From Viridothelium virens (Eukaryota > Ascomycota > Dothideomycetes > Trypetheliales > Trypetheliaceae): a DNA stretch of 64,000 nt. Positions within the stretch are counted from its first letter, which is position 1. Each line of letters begins with the position of its first letter. Below are positions 44,093-53,544 of this stretch, one piece after another. The DNA is taken from positions 1 through 64,000 of the forward strand of contig ML991813.1 in the NCBI GenBank assembly GCA_010094025.1, read 5' to 3'. The notes beneath the pieces are model-generated. The model had not been told where the DNA came from. It saw nothing but the letters and a program-made list of their open reading frames with translations, and did no database searches. Made by a program: the position numbers and the translations under genes.

Positions 44093-45988
44093 ATGTCCAC
44101 CGCAGTCCTTCGCAAAACCCAGGCAAACTCGAATGGTGTTCCCCTTACACAGAATACCGCGCCCGTTATCGAATTCCGATGTCTCTATACCCACGATGTC
44201 CGACGAAAGTCGAAGAGGTGGCAGGATGGCTTTCTCAAGTTCCACACATTCAACAATCGAGTCATGGTTTATGATGTGCCGAGGAACTTCATAGGTGATA
44301 CGCACTGGAAAGACCAAGATGAGCTTCAAGAGGGCGACGAGATCTCTCTGGAATGCGCAGTTCTTGTCCAGGTCAACGAGCCGATTGAGCGCAGTGAAAC
44401 TGATTTGACACCATTATTCGAGAAGAGAGACAAGAGCTCAGCGAAAAGACTAGTGGGGGTACAGGACAAAAGTCGCCAGTCTGAATTCTCACACAAGACT
44501 AGGACAGCTGCACAGTCTCAGAATCGACATAAGTCACTTCAAGCATTGCTTGGTGATTCAAGAGGACCCCATGGCAAAGCCGTACTACATGCTCAATCTC
44601 CATATGAAATAAGGTCATCGGATGCGGAAAACGATTGGCCAGACAGACCAAGTTCAAAACGTAGGAAAGTGGATGCGCTTACCGAGACGAAGGACTTGGT
44701 ACAGACGACTGGAACGGCCAAAAAACGAGCAGAGTCATCAGAGTCACGAAGGACAAAGGGAGGGCAAAAGGACGAGTCTTCCCATTTACAGAGTCGGCCG
44801 GTAGAATCAGCAGCCTCCTGCGAGCGGTCAGGGCCTAATCTCCGAAGTGTGATTGATATTTCCTCTGATAGAGAACATCCGTCTTCAGATGGCCTTGCAC
44901 CTGGCCCGACAATGCCCCCGCCACCACGTAGTCATAAGAAGACACAACAACGAGGCTTACGCCGACCAGCGCCATCTCGACAGAAAGATAGGTCTACGGC
45001 TTCAAAGGTTCTCAACGGGGACTTTGAGATTGATACGACCGCTCGTCCTTCCTCGCCTCCTGTGAGTACGACGAACCAAATGAGCTCAACTCAGGAAAGC
45101 CCTGCCCCTTCTAAGCCTGTCTGCCCAAATGAGGATGACCTTAATTATGAAAGACCGGCAGGAAGACCATTCAAGTTCAGCAAAAAGGCTTCTCGAAACA
45201 TGTTAATATGTCAAGACATATCAAAGAAGAGACCAGCCTCGAAAGCTGCCGAAACAACTTCAATCGATGAAGAGAACGGCAGGCCATTGGCGCGGAAGCA
45301 ATCTACGCGCAGAAAGGACTGCTCGGCTCAGGTCCCGCCCGTTAGAAAGACCGATCGCGAATGCCTCCAGGAACGAGTTGCCCAAATTGGGAAGAAAAGT
45401 TGCTATCAGAGCGCGGAGTCGTCCTCACCCGCCATTCCCCCTTATGATACTGTGAATCCAGCCACTCCTCCAGCCGCGAAGACCTCCATCTCCTCTTCAT
45501 TTCCTTTCCCCTGCACAGACGACAACACCGCCATCACGCTCGCCCAGCTTGACCAGCAACTTCTTGTCGCGGCTCCCGCACCCGCAAACTCTCCATCTCG
45601 TGCCCCGGAACCAGCGCTTGATCGCGATCGTGATCACAACCATCTCCGAGGCGCCCAATCCAGGACCGACAACAGTACTGATCTGGGGCTGGGCCATAAG
45701 AAACCGACGGTCTCGACCGAGAATCTTGAACAGGCTCGTCAGAGAGCGGAAGTTGAGGGCGCGGTATTGCGTCAACCGTTTCGGAAGGCGAAGGCGTTTC
45801 CGGGGGGTGTTGTAGAGAGGGCGGGTGAGAAGGGAGGAGGGAAGAGCGAAGGGGGGGAGCAAAGTACGACAAGGAGTAAAGATAATGATTCAGGGCCATG
45901 GAGTAGAGAGGCAGAGGACTTGTTTGACTGGAGGCCACCAGACTGGGATGAGCGGGGGAAACGGGGTGAGGTTTTGGTGAATGGATGA
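44093..45988 (+). CDS. ZGRF1-like N-terminal domain protein (Mte1/Dbl2-like)
   Basis: A single-exon 631-residue protein. Residues ~20-100 match the ZGRF1-like N-terminal domain (formerly DUF2439): APVIEFRCLYTHDVRRKSKR, WQDGFLKFHTFNNRVMVYD, GDTHWKDQDELQEGDEISLE. The rest is disordered, Ser/Pro/Lys-rich and basic, with several KRRK-type nuclear signals. A Lys/Arg-rich patch (AGRPFKFSKKASRNMLICQD) near residue 350 and the C-terminal WRPPDWD motif may be short binding motifs. Stand-alone versions of this domain in fungi (yeast Mte1, fission yeast Dbl2) work with the Mph1/Fml1 helicase at D-loops and telomeres. There is no helicase domain here, as in those proteins. The function is inferred from the domain only. 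Confidence 0.82.
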   Translation: MSTAVLRKTQANSNGVPLTQNTAPVIEFRCLYTHDVRRKSKRWQDGFLKFHTFNNRVMVYDVPRNFIGDTHWKDQDELQEGDEISLECAVLVQVNEPIERSETDLTPLFEKRDKSSAKRLVGVQDKSRQSEFSHKTRTAAQSQNRHKSLQALLGDSRGPHGKAVLHAQSPYEIRSSDAENDWPDRPSSKRRKVDALTETKDLVQTTGTAKKRAESSESRRTKGGQKDESSHLQSRPVESAASCERSGPNLRSVIDISSDREHPSSDGLAPGPTMPPPPRSHKKTQQRGLRRPAPSRQKDRSTASKVLNGDFEIDTTARPSSPPVSTTNQMSSTQESPAPSKPVCPNEDDLNYERPAGRPFKFSKKASRNMLICQDISKKRPASKAAETTSIDEENGRPLARKQSTRRKDCSAQVPPVRKTDRECLQERVAQIGKKSCYQSAESSSPAIPPYDTVNPATPPAAKTSISSSFPFPCTDDNTAITLAQLDQQLLVAAPAPANSPSRAPEPALDRDRDHNHLRGAQSRTDNSTDLGLGHKKPTVSTENLEQARQRAEVEGAVLRQPFRKAKAFPGGVVERAGEKGGGKSEGGEQSTTRSKDNDSGPWSREAEDLFDWRPPDWDERGKRGEVLVNG

Positions 45989-46364
45989 TTCAAGTACTGA
46001 AAGGGATGTTCAATGAGGCCAGGACGAGACTTTTTGACTTGAAGCGTGGTCAATGGCGGAGTGGAGTCTGGGGAAAACTACTTGTGAGCAGGTTTGACCC
46101 TAGAGGTGACAGCTGGCACTACTGTCTCAAATACGAGGAACGCGTCCTTGTTTGAAGCAATCGTGGGTAGGGGAGGAGTGTTGAATCCTGAACCGTATCT
46201 AAAAATACCATCATATTGATTCAATTCCTCCATGTACATAAAGCAACCACCAGGGCGCCTCCCAAATTGTTGAAATCATCATGTTGCTAGCTATGCAGTA
46301 AGTCAAGCAGTTAGGCAGAGAAAACTTTAAAAGTGCCACCACTGATCAACCAGTCTGGATATAT
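45989..46364. other. Convergent 3' intergenic region
   Basis: A 376-bp stretch between the stop codons of the ZGRF1-like gene and xylose reductase. No gene or repeat was recognised. Confidence 0.45.
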
Positions 46365-47501
46365 CTATGCAAAGATTGGCATCGGGACACCGTACTAAGG
46401 CACGAATTAGTTTTAGTTGCCGCATTTTCAAGACAACCAATTAGAGAGGACCAGATGAACTCACCGACAGAGGGTCATTGAACCTCAAACCTTGATCCAA
46501 GGCACTAATAGACTGCAACTCCGAATCGCTCAGGTCGAAACTGCACACGTCCAGATTTTGCGCCAAACGTGACTGGTTGTTACTCTTCGGGATGACGGCC
46601 ACACCCCTCTGGGTCGCCCATCTCAGGAGCACCTGCGCTGGGGTCTTGTTGTGCTTCTCCGCAATTCCCTGCACGGTCTTATGATCAAAGAGCAGCGGCG
46701 CGTTCTTCGCCTTGACCATATCGAGCTCGATGAAGCTAGCCGGGCCAAACGAGCTGTACGCAGTCACCTGGATCCCGTTGTCACGGCAGAGCTTCAGCAG
46801 GCCCTCCTGTGTGAGGTACGGGTGGTGCTCGATCTGCAGCGCCTGGGGCACGACCTTGGCGTAGCGCAGGACATCGAGCACGAGCGCGCCATTGTAGTTC
46901 GAGATGCCGATGGATTTGGCGAGCCCCTGCGCGTGGAGCTCCTCCATGGCGTGCCAGGTCGACTCGAGGCTCGCCTTGGAGGTCGAGATGCCGCCCTTCT
47001 CGTCGTTCCAGCCGGGAGGATAGCGGGTGGAGGGGTCGACGTATTTCAGCGCGATGGGGAAGTGCACGATATAGAGGTCGAAGTAGTCGAGGCCCCAGTC
47101 GGCGAGCTGCTTCTTGGCGATTGGGCCGACGCGCTCCGGGTCGTGAAAGGAGTTCCAGAGCTTGGAGACGAGAAAGAGGTCTTCGCGTTTGACGAGCCCG
47201 TCCTTGATGGCACGGGCGACGCCTTGGCCAGCTTCGACTTCGTTGCCGTAGTCTGTAGGGGATGTGAGTGTTGTGACAGGTATGCGATGGGAAGATGAGA
47301 TGAGATGAAAAAGAGAGGAACAGATGGCTAGAGTGGAAATCGGGATATAAGCATACCACAAGCTCCATCAAAGAGTCGATAACCAGACTTGATGGCGTTG
47401 TACACGGTGTCGGCACAGGTGTCATTGTTTACTTTCCAGAGACCGAAGCCAACGAGAGGCATTTCGCGGCCATTATTAAGCTTGATCGTTGGTGCAACCA
47501 T
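46365..47501 (-). CDS. XYL1: NAD(P)H-dependent D-xylose reductase (aldo-keto reductase 2B)
   Basis: Three exons on the minus strand: 47501..47357, 47252..46465 and 46394..46365, giving 320 residues, the usual length. [20 protein letters not shown] is followed by the catalytic Asp/Tyr in [20 protein letters not shown], Lys in [13 protein letters not shown] and His in [12 protein letters not shown]. The cofactor motif is [17 protein letters not shown], in which K-S-N-x-x-x-R binds NAD(P)H. The last 10-codon exon restores [17 protein letters not shown], close to the family end. The enzyme reduces D-xylose to xylitol in pentose catabolism. The same frame stays open upstream to an ATG at 47681, adding 60 residues without Asp or Glu (see findings). 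A TATATA element at 47666..47671 lies inside that extension. Confidence 0.94.
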
Positions 47502-48424
47502 TGTGGCGTATGTTCGAGGAGTTAGTGTTTTGAAGCTTTGGGAGCTTTGGATGAGTTGGTATCTTGGGTGGGATCTGGGGAGGCGATTGTGAGATATATG
47601 AATGGGACGACGTGGGACGGAATGGATGCAAGTGGTGAATGAAGGTAGCTGGGTGAATAATGGCCTATATATGGATCTCATGTTGTTGAATGGACGTACT
47701 AGTTAGTGCCTGAGAAATCGAAGCTGTTCCAGAATGCAACCTTGTAGAGGGTACGAAAAGGATTTCACCCTTCCAATTCTACCGTCGCAAAAGAGATCGT
47801 CAGAGATAGACACGCCCAATCGACAGGAACAGAAGGACAGCATTCACCCGAAGGACCTTACCTCGGCCAAGTGGGGCGTTGTTTGCTTGGAGGAGGATGG
47901 TGAGGCACTGAGGCAAGAAGAAAAATTACCCCACGTATGGCGGGGCTTTGTGTGTTTGGGTTTTTGCCATCACCGCCATGACGCACAACGGCTTTCTTCC
48001 CGGTGCTCTCCGGCTAAAGCAGCGGCTAATTCCCATCTCAAATCTCGAATCTCTGCTCTCCTAACACAGTGGAAGGTTTGCCGATCGGTCACGCTTCGGA
48101 TTCCCTAAAATTACATACCCGGGAGATGGCACCAGCATGTCTCTCTGAACAACGACCGCCGTATATAGATGGATTTGACAACCGAATAGATTATCCTATG
48201 ACCAGTAGCAGACTCTACAATAGCAGACTCTCCCTTCTGGAAACATGAGGTGATGACTCTTCAAGATCAGGCATGAATTGCTCCCAAAGTAGAACCAGCT
48301 TTTGAGATTCCCATCCTTTGAATCCGTTCGCCAAATGCTACCGTACTATACACAGTGTGAAGCAAAGCGCGAGTTATCGAGCCTGGGACTCCATCGGATG
48401 CCGTATGCAGGCCAAGCTGGATCA
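47502..48424. promoter_or_regulatory. Upstream region of xylose reductase
   Basis: A 923-bp gap between tandem minus-strand genes. It holds the likely TATA box of xylose reductase (CCATATATAGG on the minus strand, around 47663-47673). No second gene was recognised. Confidence 0.5.
47666..47671 (-). promoter_or_regulatory. Candidate TATA box of xylose reductase
   Basis: TATATA, 165 bp upstream of the start codon at 47501 on the minus strand. If it is used, transcription would start near 47635-47645 and the upstream in-frame ATG at 47681 would not be in the mRNA. Confidence 0.45.
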
Positions 48425-49089
48425 CTACGAAAATCTCCTTGTGATCTTGGCAATGACTGGAGGAGGTCGTTAGCTGGGGATCGAGTGCGATACAATTGCT
48501 TTGTAGTCGCGTACCATGAAGAGCAACAACACTAATGATGAAACCAACCGATAGCACCAGGACCACCACAGGATCGACCTTAAGTCCAGGAGATTCATCC
48601 GTATAGAGCCCTACGATGGCCATTAGTGTCCATTCACAACTCTCCATAAGCTCCCGCCTGATATTTGTGAACACAGATATTCTGGCTTTCCAAATTCACG
48701 CTCATCCTCACTGCAAGCATTGTGCCATGTCCCACGCGGGATTCAACGTACTTAGCATTGTGCTACTACTTCCGCCCGCTCCTGCCGCACGCGTGCTACT
48801 CGGTCGTGCATTCGCAGCCTTATCTGCGCGATCTGCAGCTGCCTTGCGTCGTACTGCAGTCTTGGCGCCGCCAGGGGGCGCGGGAGATGAAGGTCGAGCA
48901 GTAGTGGAGCCGGTCGATGGCGAGTTGACGGGGGACTGGGGGCGTGGTGACGACTGCGTGAACATTATCTTGTCAGCACACTGTATGTACATACGGCATT
49001 GAGAAGGCGACAGGTAGAAAAGAGTCGGGAGCTTGATTGTCTCTGCGGCAGGCATCCGTCCAGGAGGTAAATAGAAGGGCACGAACCAT
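48425..49089 (-). CDS. SBH1: Sec61 translocon beta subunit (Sbh1)
   Basis: Exons on the minus strand: 49089..49087 (the ATG alone), 48953..48752, 48610..48515 and 48456..48425, giving 110 residues. The protein reads M-SSPRPQSPVNSPSTG, RPSSPAPPGGAKTAVRRKAA, NARPSSTRAAGAGGSSSTML, RLYTDESPGLKVDPVVVLVL, SVGFIISVVALHVIAKITRR. The last ~35 residues are the single tail-anchor helix of the ER membrane. Ser/Pro-rich N-terminus, the GSSSTMLRLYTDESPGLKVD block and the final IAKITRRFS are diagnostic. The ATG-only first exon is inferred from the family start (MSSPRPQSP), a CTGAC branch site near 48980 and an acceptor at 48954; a start at 48965 (MFTQSSPR) without that intron would give 113 residues. Confidence 0.9.
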
Positions 49090-49958
49090 TGTGCAGCTTT
49101 GGGCGGGATGAGACAAGAAAAAATCAGCTTCTCTCAGTAATTTCTCAGGCTACTTCTGAAGAGCGAGGCGAGGTTGAGGTCGGTGTTTTGTCGGTGAAGT
49201 CGTCCTTTCTTGAGGTCTGGGTAGGTTTGGGGAAATTTACGTGAAGCCACGTTCGACGATCAAGTCTGGAGACGCTAGACCCAAATGAGGCTCAGCATTC
49301 ATCCAATCGTCCCCAAACCACGACTGGAAGACTTCACCTAGGCCATAGACCTCGTGTGAGCATTTTGAAATGATGCTTTTGATATCGCTTCTAGATCCAA
49401 TGACAGGTCAATCAAGCTCAATAGAGGAAAGATTGACGTGCCCTACCGTGAGTTCAAATTATTTCAATCTTGCATTCTCCATTCGATCACGGCCATCATA
49501 TCTCGTTAGGAATTTAAATGAGTGACTACTACAACTATCCACAATGCAAATCCTCCTACTCTAGTGGATTTGGGATTAAAGAGACAGAAATGCGCACATG
49601 GGTAACAGACATGCCGGATTAACATCCTTTTCTATGTTTGCTAAAGTCTGCATTACTTGCTTTTGGGCGCGAAATGAGTCTCTAACAATGAAGAAATGCA
49701 GCCACTAGACACCTGCAATACATCTTAAGCGACTAGAGGCAGGAGATTACGGAAACTATAAAATAAAACAAAAGAGAAAACTGATACTCCAAGACTTCAG
49801 GACCTTTGAGGTGGCCCATATCTATTACCTTTAGACTTGAGAGGGCCCCCAACAAGATCCCCAAGCGTATCACTTTTGGCAGTATCAAAGGAGAAAATGG
49901 TCTTGGCATGTAGAAGAAAGATTTAGCAAGACTATTAGTGGATTTTTCCTTTTTTTTA

Positions 49959-50160
49959 AAGCTCATATTCAAGTGGGTCTGATCTAGGGGACCTTCCGTG
50001 ACAGTTTCAATCATACCAATTTTCTCAAACGATACCCATGGTTGCACACCTTCAACAGGAAAGCTTATGTTCTAATGCGTCTGACATAGGGAGTCCCAGT
50101 GATAGTTTCGGTCCTCTCTAATGTTCTCAAGCCGTGCCCATGGTTGGGTAAAGTCAACGA
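49959..50160 (+). repeat. Two-copy tandem direct repeat, ~102-bp unit
   Basis: Unit 1 starts near 49959 (AAGCTCATATTCAAG) and unit 2 near 50061 (AAGCTTATGTTCTAA). Shared blocks in the same order are GTCTGA-CATAGGG/GTCTGATCTAGGG, GTGA-AGTTTC, TTCTCAA and CCCATGGTTG. By eye roughly two thirds of positions match, so the duplication is old. The spacing is a multiple of three but no open protein frame spans both copies. Confidence 0.65.
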
Positions 50161-50185
50161 AAACTATCTTCTCATCCAGAAAATG

Positions 50186-50191
50186 TATAAG
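50186..50191 (+). promoter_or_regulatory. Candidate TATA box of the secreted-protein gene
   Basis: TATAAG, 107 bp upstream of the start codon at 50293 and just 3' of the tandem repeat. Confidence 0.45.
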
Positions 50192-50292
50192 AAGGCCCAG
50201 GTCTGCCTTGAGCTACAGCATTTCTTCAATCATCGAACCGCCCTAGTCAACAGCACTTCTTTGATTGACGGATCCCCAGCAACAACATAAAG

Positions 50293-51045
50293 ATGAAGTT
50301 TCCCACCACCCTTGCACTTGGCGTTGCGTTGGCCACCCAAGCAGTCACAGTCATTGCAGAGCCTTCGCACGACAGAACGCTTGCTTTTTCGCCAAAGGAT
50401 CAGAACACAGTGATCAATCGCTGGAACAAGGGCGAGATCGCTGGTTATCTTGCCGGGTTCTCTAATGAACTGCTTGCCATCCACGAGAATGTAAACCGAT
50501 CTGATTCAACCCAAGTTAGTAAAGATACCAAGTAGCTTACCAACGAGCCCAGATTCTAAACAACACGCTTCCCCTCAAGAACCAGACAGAGGCCTTGCTC
50601 GAGGCAATCCACGAAGGCCATGTCGGGTTTATCGCGCCAGTGTTCAAGCACGAAGAGGAGATCCTGGACAAAGGGATCGAAACCGTCAAAGCGGGAGGGC
50701 AGACGCCAGCGGAGATCATGAGAATCATTCGGGATGTCACTAAGAAAGTCAACGACGTCAAAGGTATGAGTCGACTCGAATCTTATCAAGCACTTTTGGA
50801 TTTCTAACGCACCAGATAAAATCACAGAACGGTATTCGGCCTTCAGGCACCTTGGAACGCTACATCCGCGTCAACAATGGTTGGAAGACATAGCAATGAA
50901 TCCCTATACCTTCGATCTAGCTGAGGCGATGGAACCCATTGTAGCTAGTCCAATTCTCCCGGGAGCAATAGGAACTGTGATAGCGATAGGTATGGCCGGT
51001 GGGATAACGGCGGGCGTCCTTGTCGCTAAATCTGCGGCTGGATAG
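50293..51045 (+). CDS. Small secreted or membrane-anchored protein of unknown function
   Basis: Three exons, 50293..50514, 50553..50763 and 50816..51045, give 220 residues. MKFPTTLALGVALATQAVTV with IAEPS is a signal peptide. The mature region is helical and charged (DQNTVINRWNKGEIAGYLAG, HEEEILDKGIETVKAGGQTP), with N-glycosylation sites (NVNRS is not one, NNTL and NQTE are). The C-terminus, residues ~190-218, is a Gly/Ala/Ile-rich hydrophobic segment (PGAIGTVIAIGMAGGITAGV), which could be a membrane helix or a GPI-type signal. No cysteines are obvious, so it is not a typical disulphide-rich effector. The first intron is 38 nt, very short; both introns are needed to keep the frame. I do not recognise the family. 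Confidence 0.65.
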
Positions 51046-52004
51046 GATAGAGTCATTTCTCCAATCACTCTCCTCCAAGGAGGACGTCGATGATTCATGT
51101 ATCCTAGCGATGGGCGTAAGACTGGACCAATCATAGATTGCCTTCATCTTGTTCTGGTTGATTTGTAGTCGATGCACAATAAAAGGTATAAACGTGCGCA
51201 AATCCTGTGCTGACCCAGGTTTTGGAACAAGACCGAAGGGTTCGACAACGAAAAACGACGGAGATGTAAGCTGGAAGAAAGCCCATGTACAGAGGAAATG
51301 GCCAGAACTCGGAGTGTCGAGAATCACTTTTTTATCATTGCTCCAGCCGGCCTACCTAGTTACCAATTCGAATTGAGGATTGCCTCATGTGTACAGACTC
51401 CCCAAAGACATACTGTATTACGCAGAAGAGATGCTATCCGACCAGGCTCCATGCCCAAACCCGAAGAACCCACACCCGACCCACATGAATGAATGAGCAA
51501 CAAATACTCCCGAAACAAAGATATCCGAAGAATACGGTACTGCATGAAAGCCCGACTCTCCCCGCCCCGCCCCGCCCCGCCCCGACGCATTCTCAATTGC
51601 ATAAAAGGTCCCGCTTTGTGCCCCCAAAACCAATCACAGAGGTTCAACTGTGCCAGCAGACATTATGGAAAGCCTCCAGACGTTTCGAGAAGGACAGAGG
51701 AGAGAAAGAGAAGAAAACGCGAGAAATGAAATGACAGCATCACACCACAACGCAATGGACTGGAAGGGGGTATATCAACGATCCCCAGAGCAGAAACATC
51801 AATCGGTTTTGCCCCCCGAATCCCATCCATCCACCCAGTCACCCGCCATAGACACCCAGGAAATGCGATCAAAGAACGCCACGATGCTGCTGCTGCTGCT
51901 AACTGACTTGCTTGCTGAACATGTCACCCCATATCATTCCACCATTCCGACCATTTTCCCCGGATCTCCCCAGCCCAAAAGAGCTTCCATCATTTCCGGC
52001 GACG
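51046..52004. other. Convergent intergenic region with a (CCCCG)5 tract
   Basis: A 959-bp gap between gene 3' ends. It holds the GC-rich pentanucleotide repeat at 51560-51584. Open frames on both strands across 51360-51870 have no domain; they arise from the repeat and purine-rich sequence. Confidence 0.5.
51560..51584 (+). repeat. (CCCCG)5 microsatellite
   Basis: Five tandem CCCCG units. On the minus strand this gives five runs of four G separated by single C, a strong G-quadruplex-forming pattern. It lies ~420 bp 3' of the stop codon of the minus-strand gene ending at 52005. Confidence 0.85.
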
Positions 52005-53544
52005 CTATCCCCATACTGAAGCCTGAACGCCGAGGTTCTTACCGGTCCCCCACACGCCACTGTTGCTGCCCCAACCCCCGAGCCCCACGCTCTTCTCTGG
52101 CACATTGGAGTTCGGGTTCGACGCCGCGGAATTCGATCGCTCGTTGTTGTTGCTGTTCGATGCACCCTGCTCGTTGGCTGAGAACCCGTAGCTGAGCGGC
52201 GACGGAAGGGGCGTGGTCGACCGTTTGCTCAGACCTGGGGCTGGCGCGGTCTGGTTCTGAGTGGGTCGGGTACCAATGGGCGCGGGACCTGCCGTTGCCG
52301 TGGTAGACTTGGGACCCTGAAGAGGAGGCGAGCCGCCGGGTGAGGAAGTCGATGTGCGGCTGGACTGTTGGGCGTTCTCGAAGAGACCGAAGGAGGTGGG
52401 TTGTGAGGAGGGAGAGGAATTGCTATTGCGCCGCGAGTTTTGCTTCCCCGTGACAGCCGCGTCCTGCTTCTGCAGTTGCTCACGGGCTGGCATTTGAACA
52501 GGAGGTTCGGTCGCGCTTGCGGAGTTTTGATTGCCAAAGGGGTCGAACGCTAATGGAGAGTTGCCGCGAACTCCAGTGGCACTTGTGGAGATGCGGGCGT
52601 CTTGAGATCCTTGACGTGGCGTGGGGTTATCACCAGTATACAGCGTAGAATCATTGCCATACAATGCGCGATGCTGGCGGGCGATAAGCTCACGGCGTTC
52701 TTCCTCATTCATAGTATTTGGACTCATTGAACGGTCGGACTTGGCACCAGACATGTCTGCAGCAACACCTGACCCGTCAATACTGTTATACGTTTATTCT
52801 ATTGGTTCTGTGGTATCCTTACTCCGGTTGTACTGCTGCTCTTGATGGTAATTGCGCAATTCCCGTTCCCGCTGCGCCGCCATTCGTCGCTTCTGCTGCA
52901 TTGCCTGCTCAGCTTCACTCGGTCGGGGTTGGTATCGTTGGTTGGCGTAAAAGTTCTGCAGGTTGTGCGAAGATCCCGGCCGGCCCCCCTCGTAGTCGCT
53001 GACTGAGTGATGTCGCTGCGGTCCACCGCGTTCTAGAGGCAATTCACGTTAGGAACAACTGCTAATCGAAAGGACCTGCCGAACATACCAAATTCGGGGA
53101 ATGATCGAGGCCCGCCGCCCATGAGTGGCATGGAGTCCCTTCGCCCCGCGGAACCAGACATTGCACCGAACATCTTCCCACTTTTCATTAGATTATCGGC
53201 CGCGCGATCAACCTCTGGACAGACTCAAGTTAGAAATCAATTGCACTGTTGCTCCAAAAACACGCATGATTCTCTTCAGTTCGCCGCCCCTCGACCGAGG
53301 CTTTTGAATGCAGCATTTCGCAAGAATCCAGACTGTGACCAACGTACCCTCAAATTGTGAGCCAAAGGCGGCACTATCATCGCGCTGAACCGTCGAACTG
53401 GTGCCTGCATTCTTGTCAGAACCCCCCCGCAAGAGCTTTCATGTGACGGGAGTTGGTACCAGATCTTGATGGAGGAGGTTGTTGTTCCCATGATTGTTGA
53501 CGTCCTTGAGCGGACCAAGCTGCAGAATTATCGTAATAGGACAT
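52005..53544 (-). CDS. Low-complexity conserved fungal protein (HRALYG motif, WG-rich tail)
   Basis: Five exons on the minus strand: 53544..53460, 53404..53348, 53214..53089, 53032..52823 and 52768..52005, giving 413 residues; introns are 55, 133, 56 and 54 nt. MSYYDNSAAWSAQGRQQSWE leads into QFEEVDRAADNLMKSGKMFG, a conserved-looking helix, then GPQRHHSVSDYEGGRPG, NLQNFYANQRYQPRPSEAEQ, a charged helix (MQQKRRMAAQRERELRNYHQ), and SDRSMSPNTMNEEERRELIA followed by RQHRALYGNDS. The C-terminal half is Ser/Asn/Pro/Thr-rich and ends in three Trp-Gly motifs (GGWGS, GVWGT, SVWG). I recall similar uncharacterised proteins in other filamentous ascomycetes, but know no function. It is probably cytoplasmic and may be an mRNA-regulating scaffold; that is inference from composition. 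Confidence 0.75.

Larger units (their letters stand above)
49090..50292. other. Divergent intergenic region with tandem repeat
   Basis: A 1.2-kb AT-richer region between SBH1 (-) and the small secreted protein gene (+). It holds a two-copy diverged ~102-bp direct repeat (49959-50160) and a TATA box at 50186. A 104-codon minus frame (50047..49733) has no recognisable domain. Confidence 0.5.
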
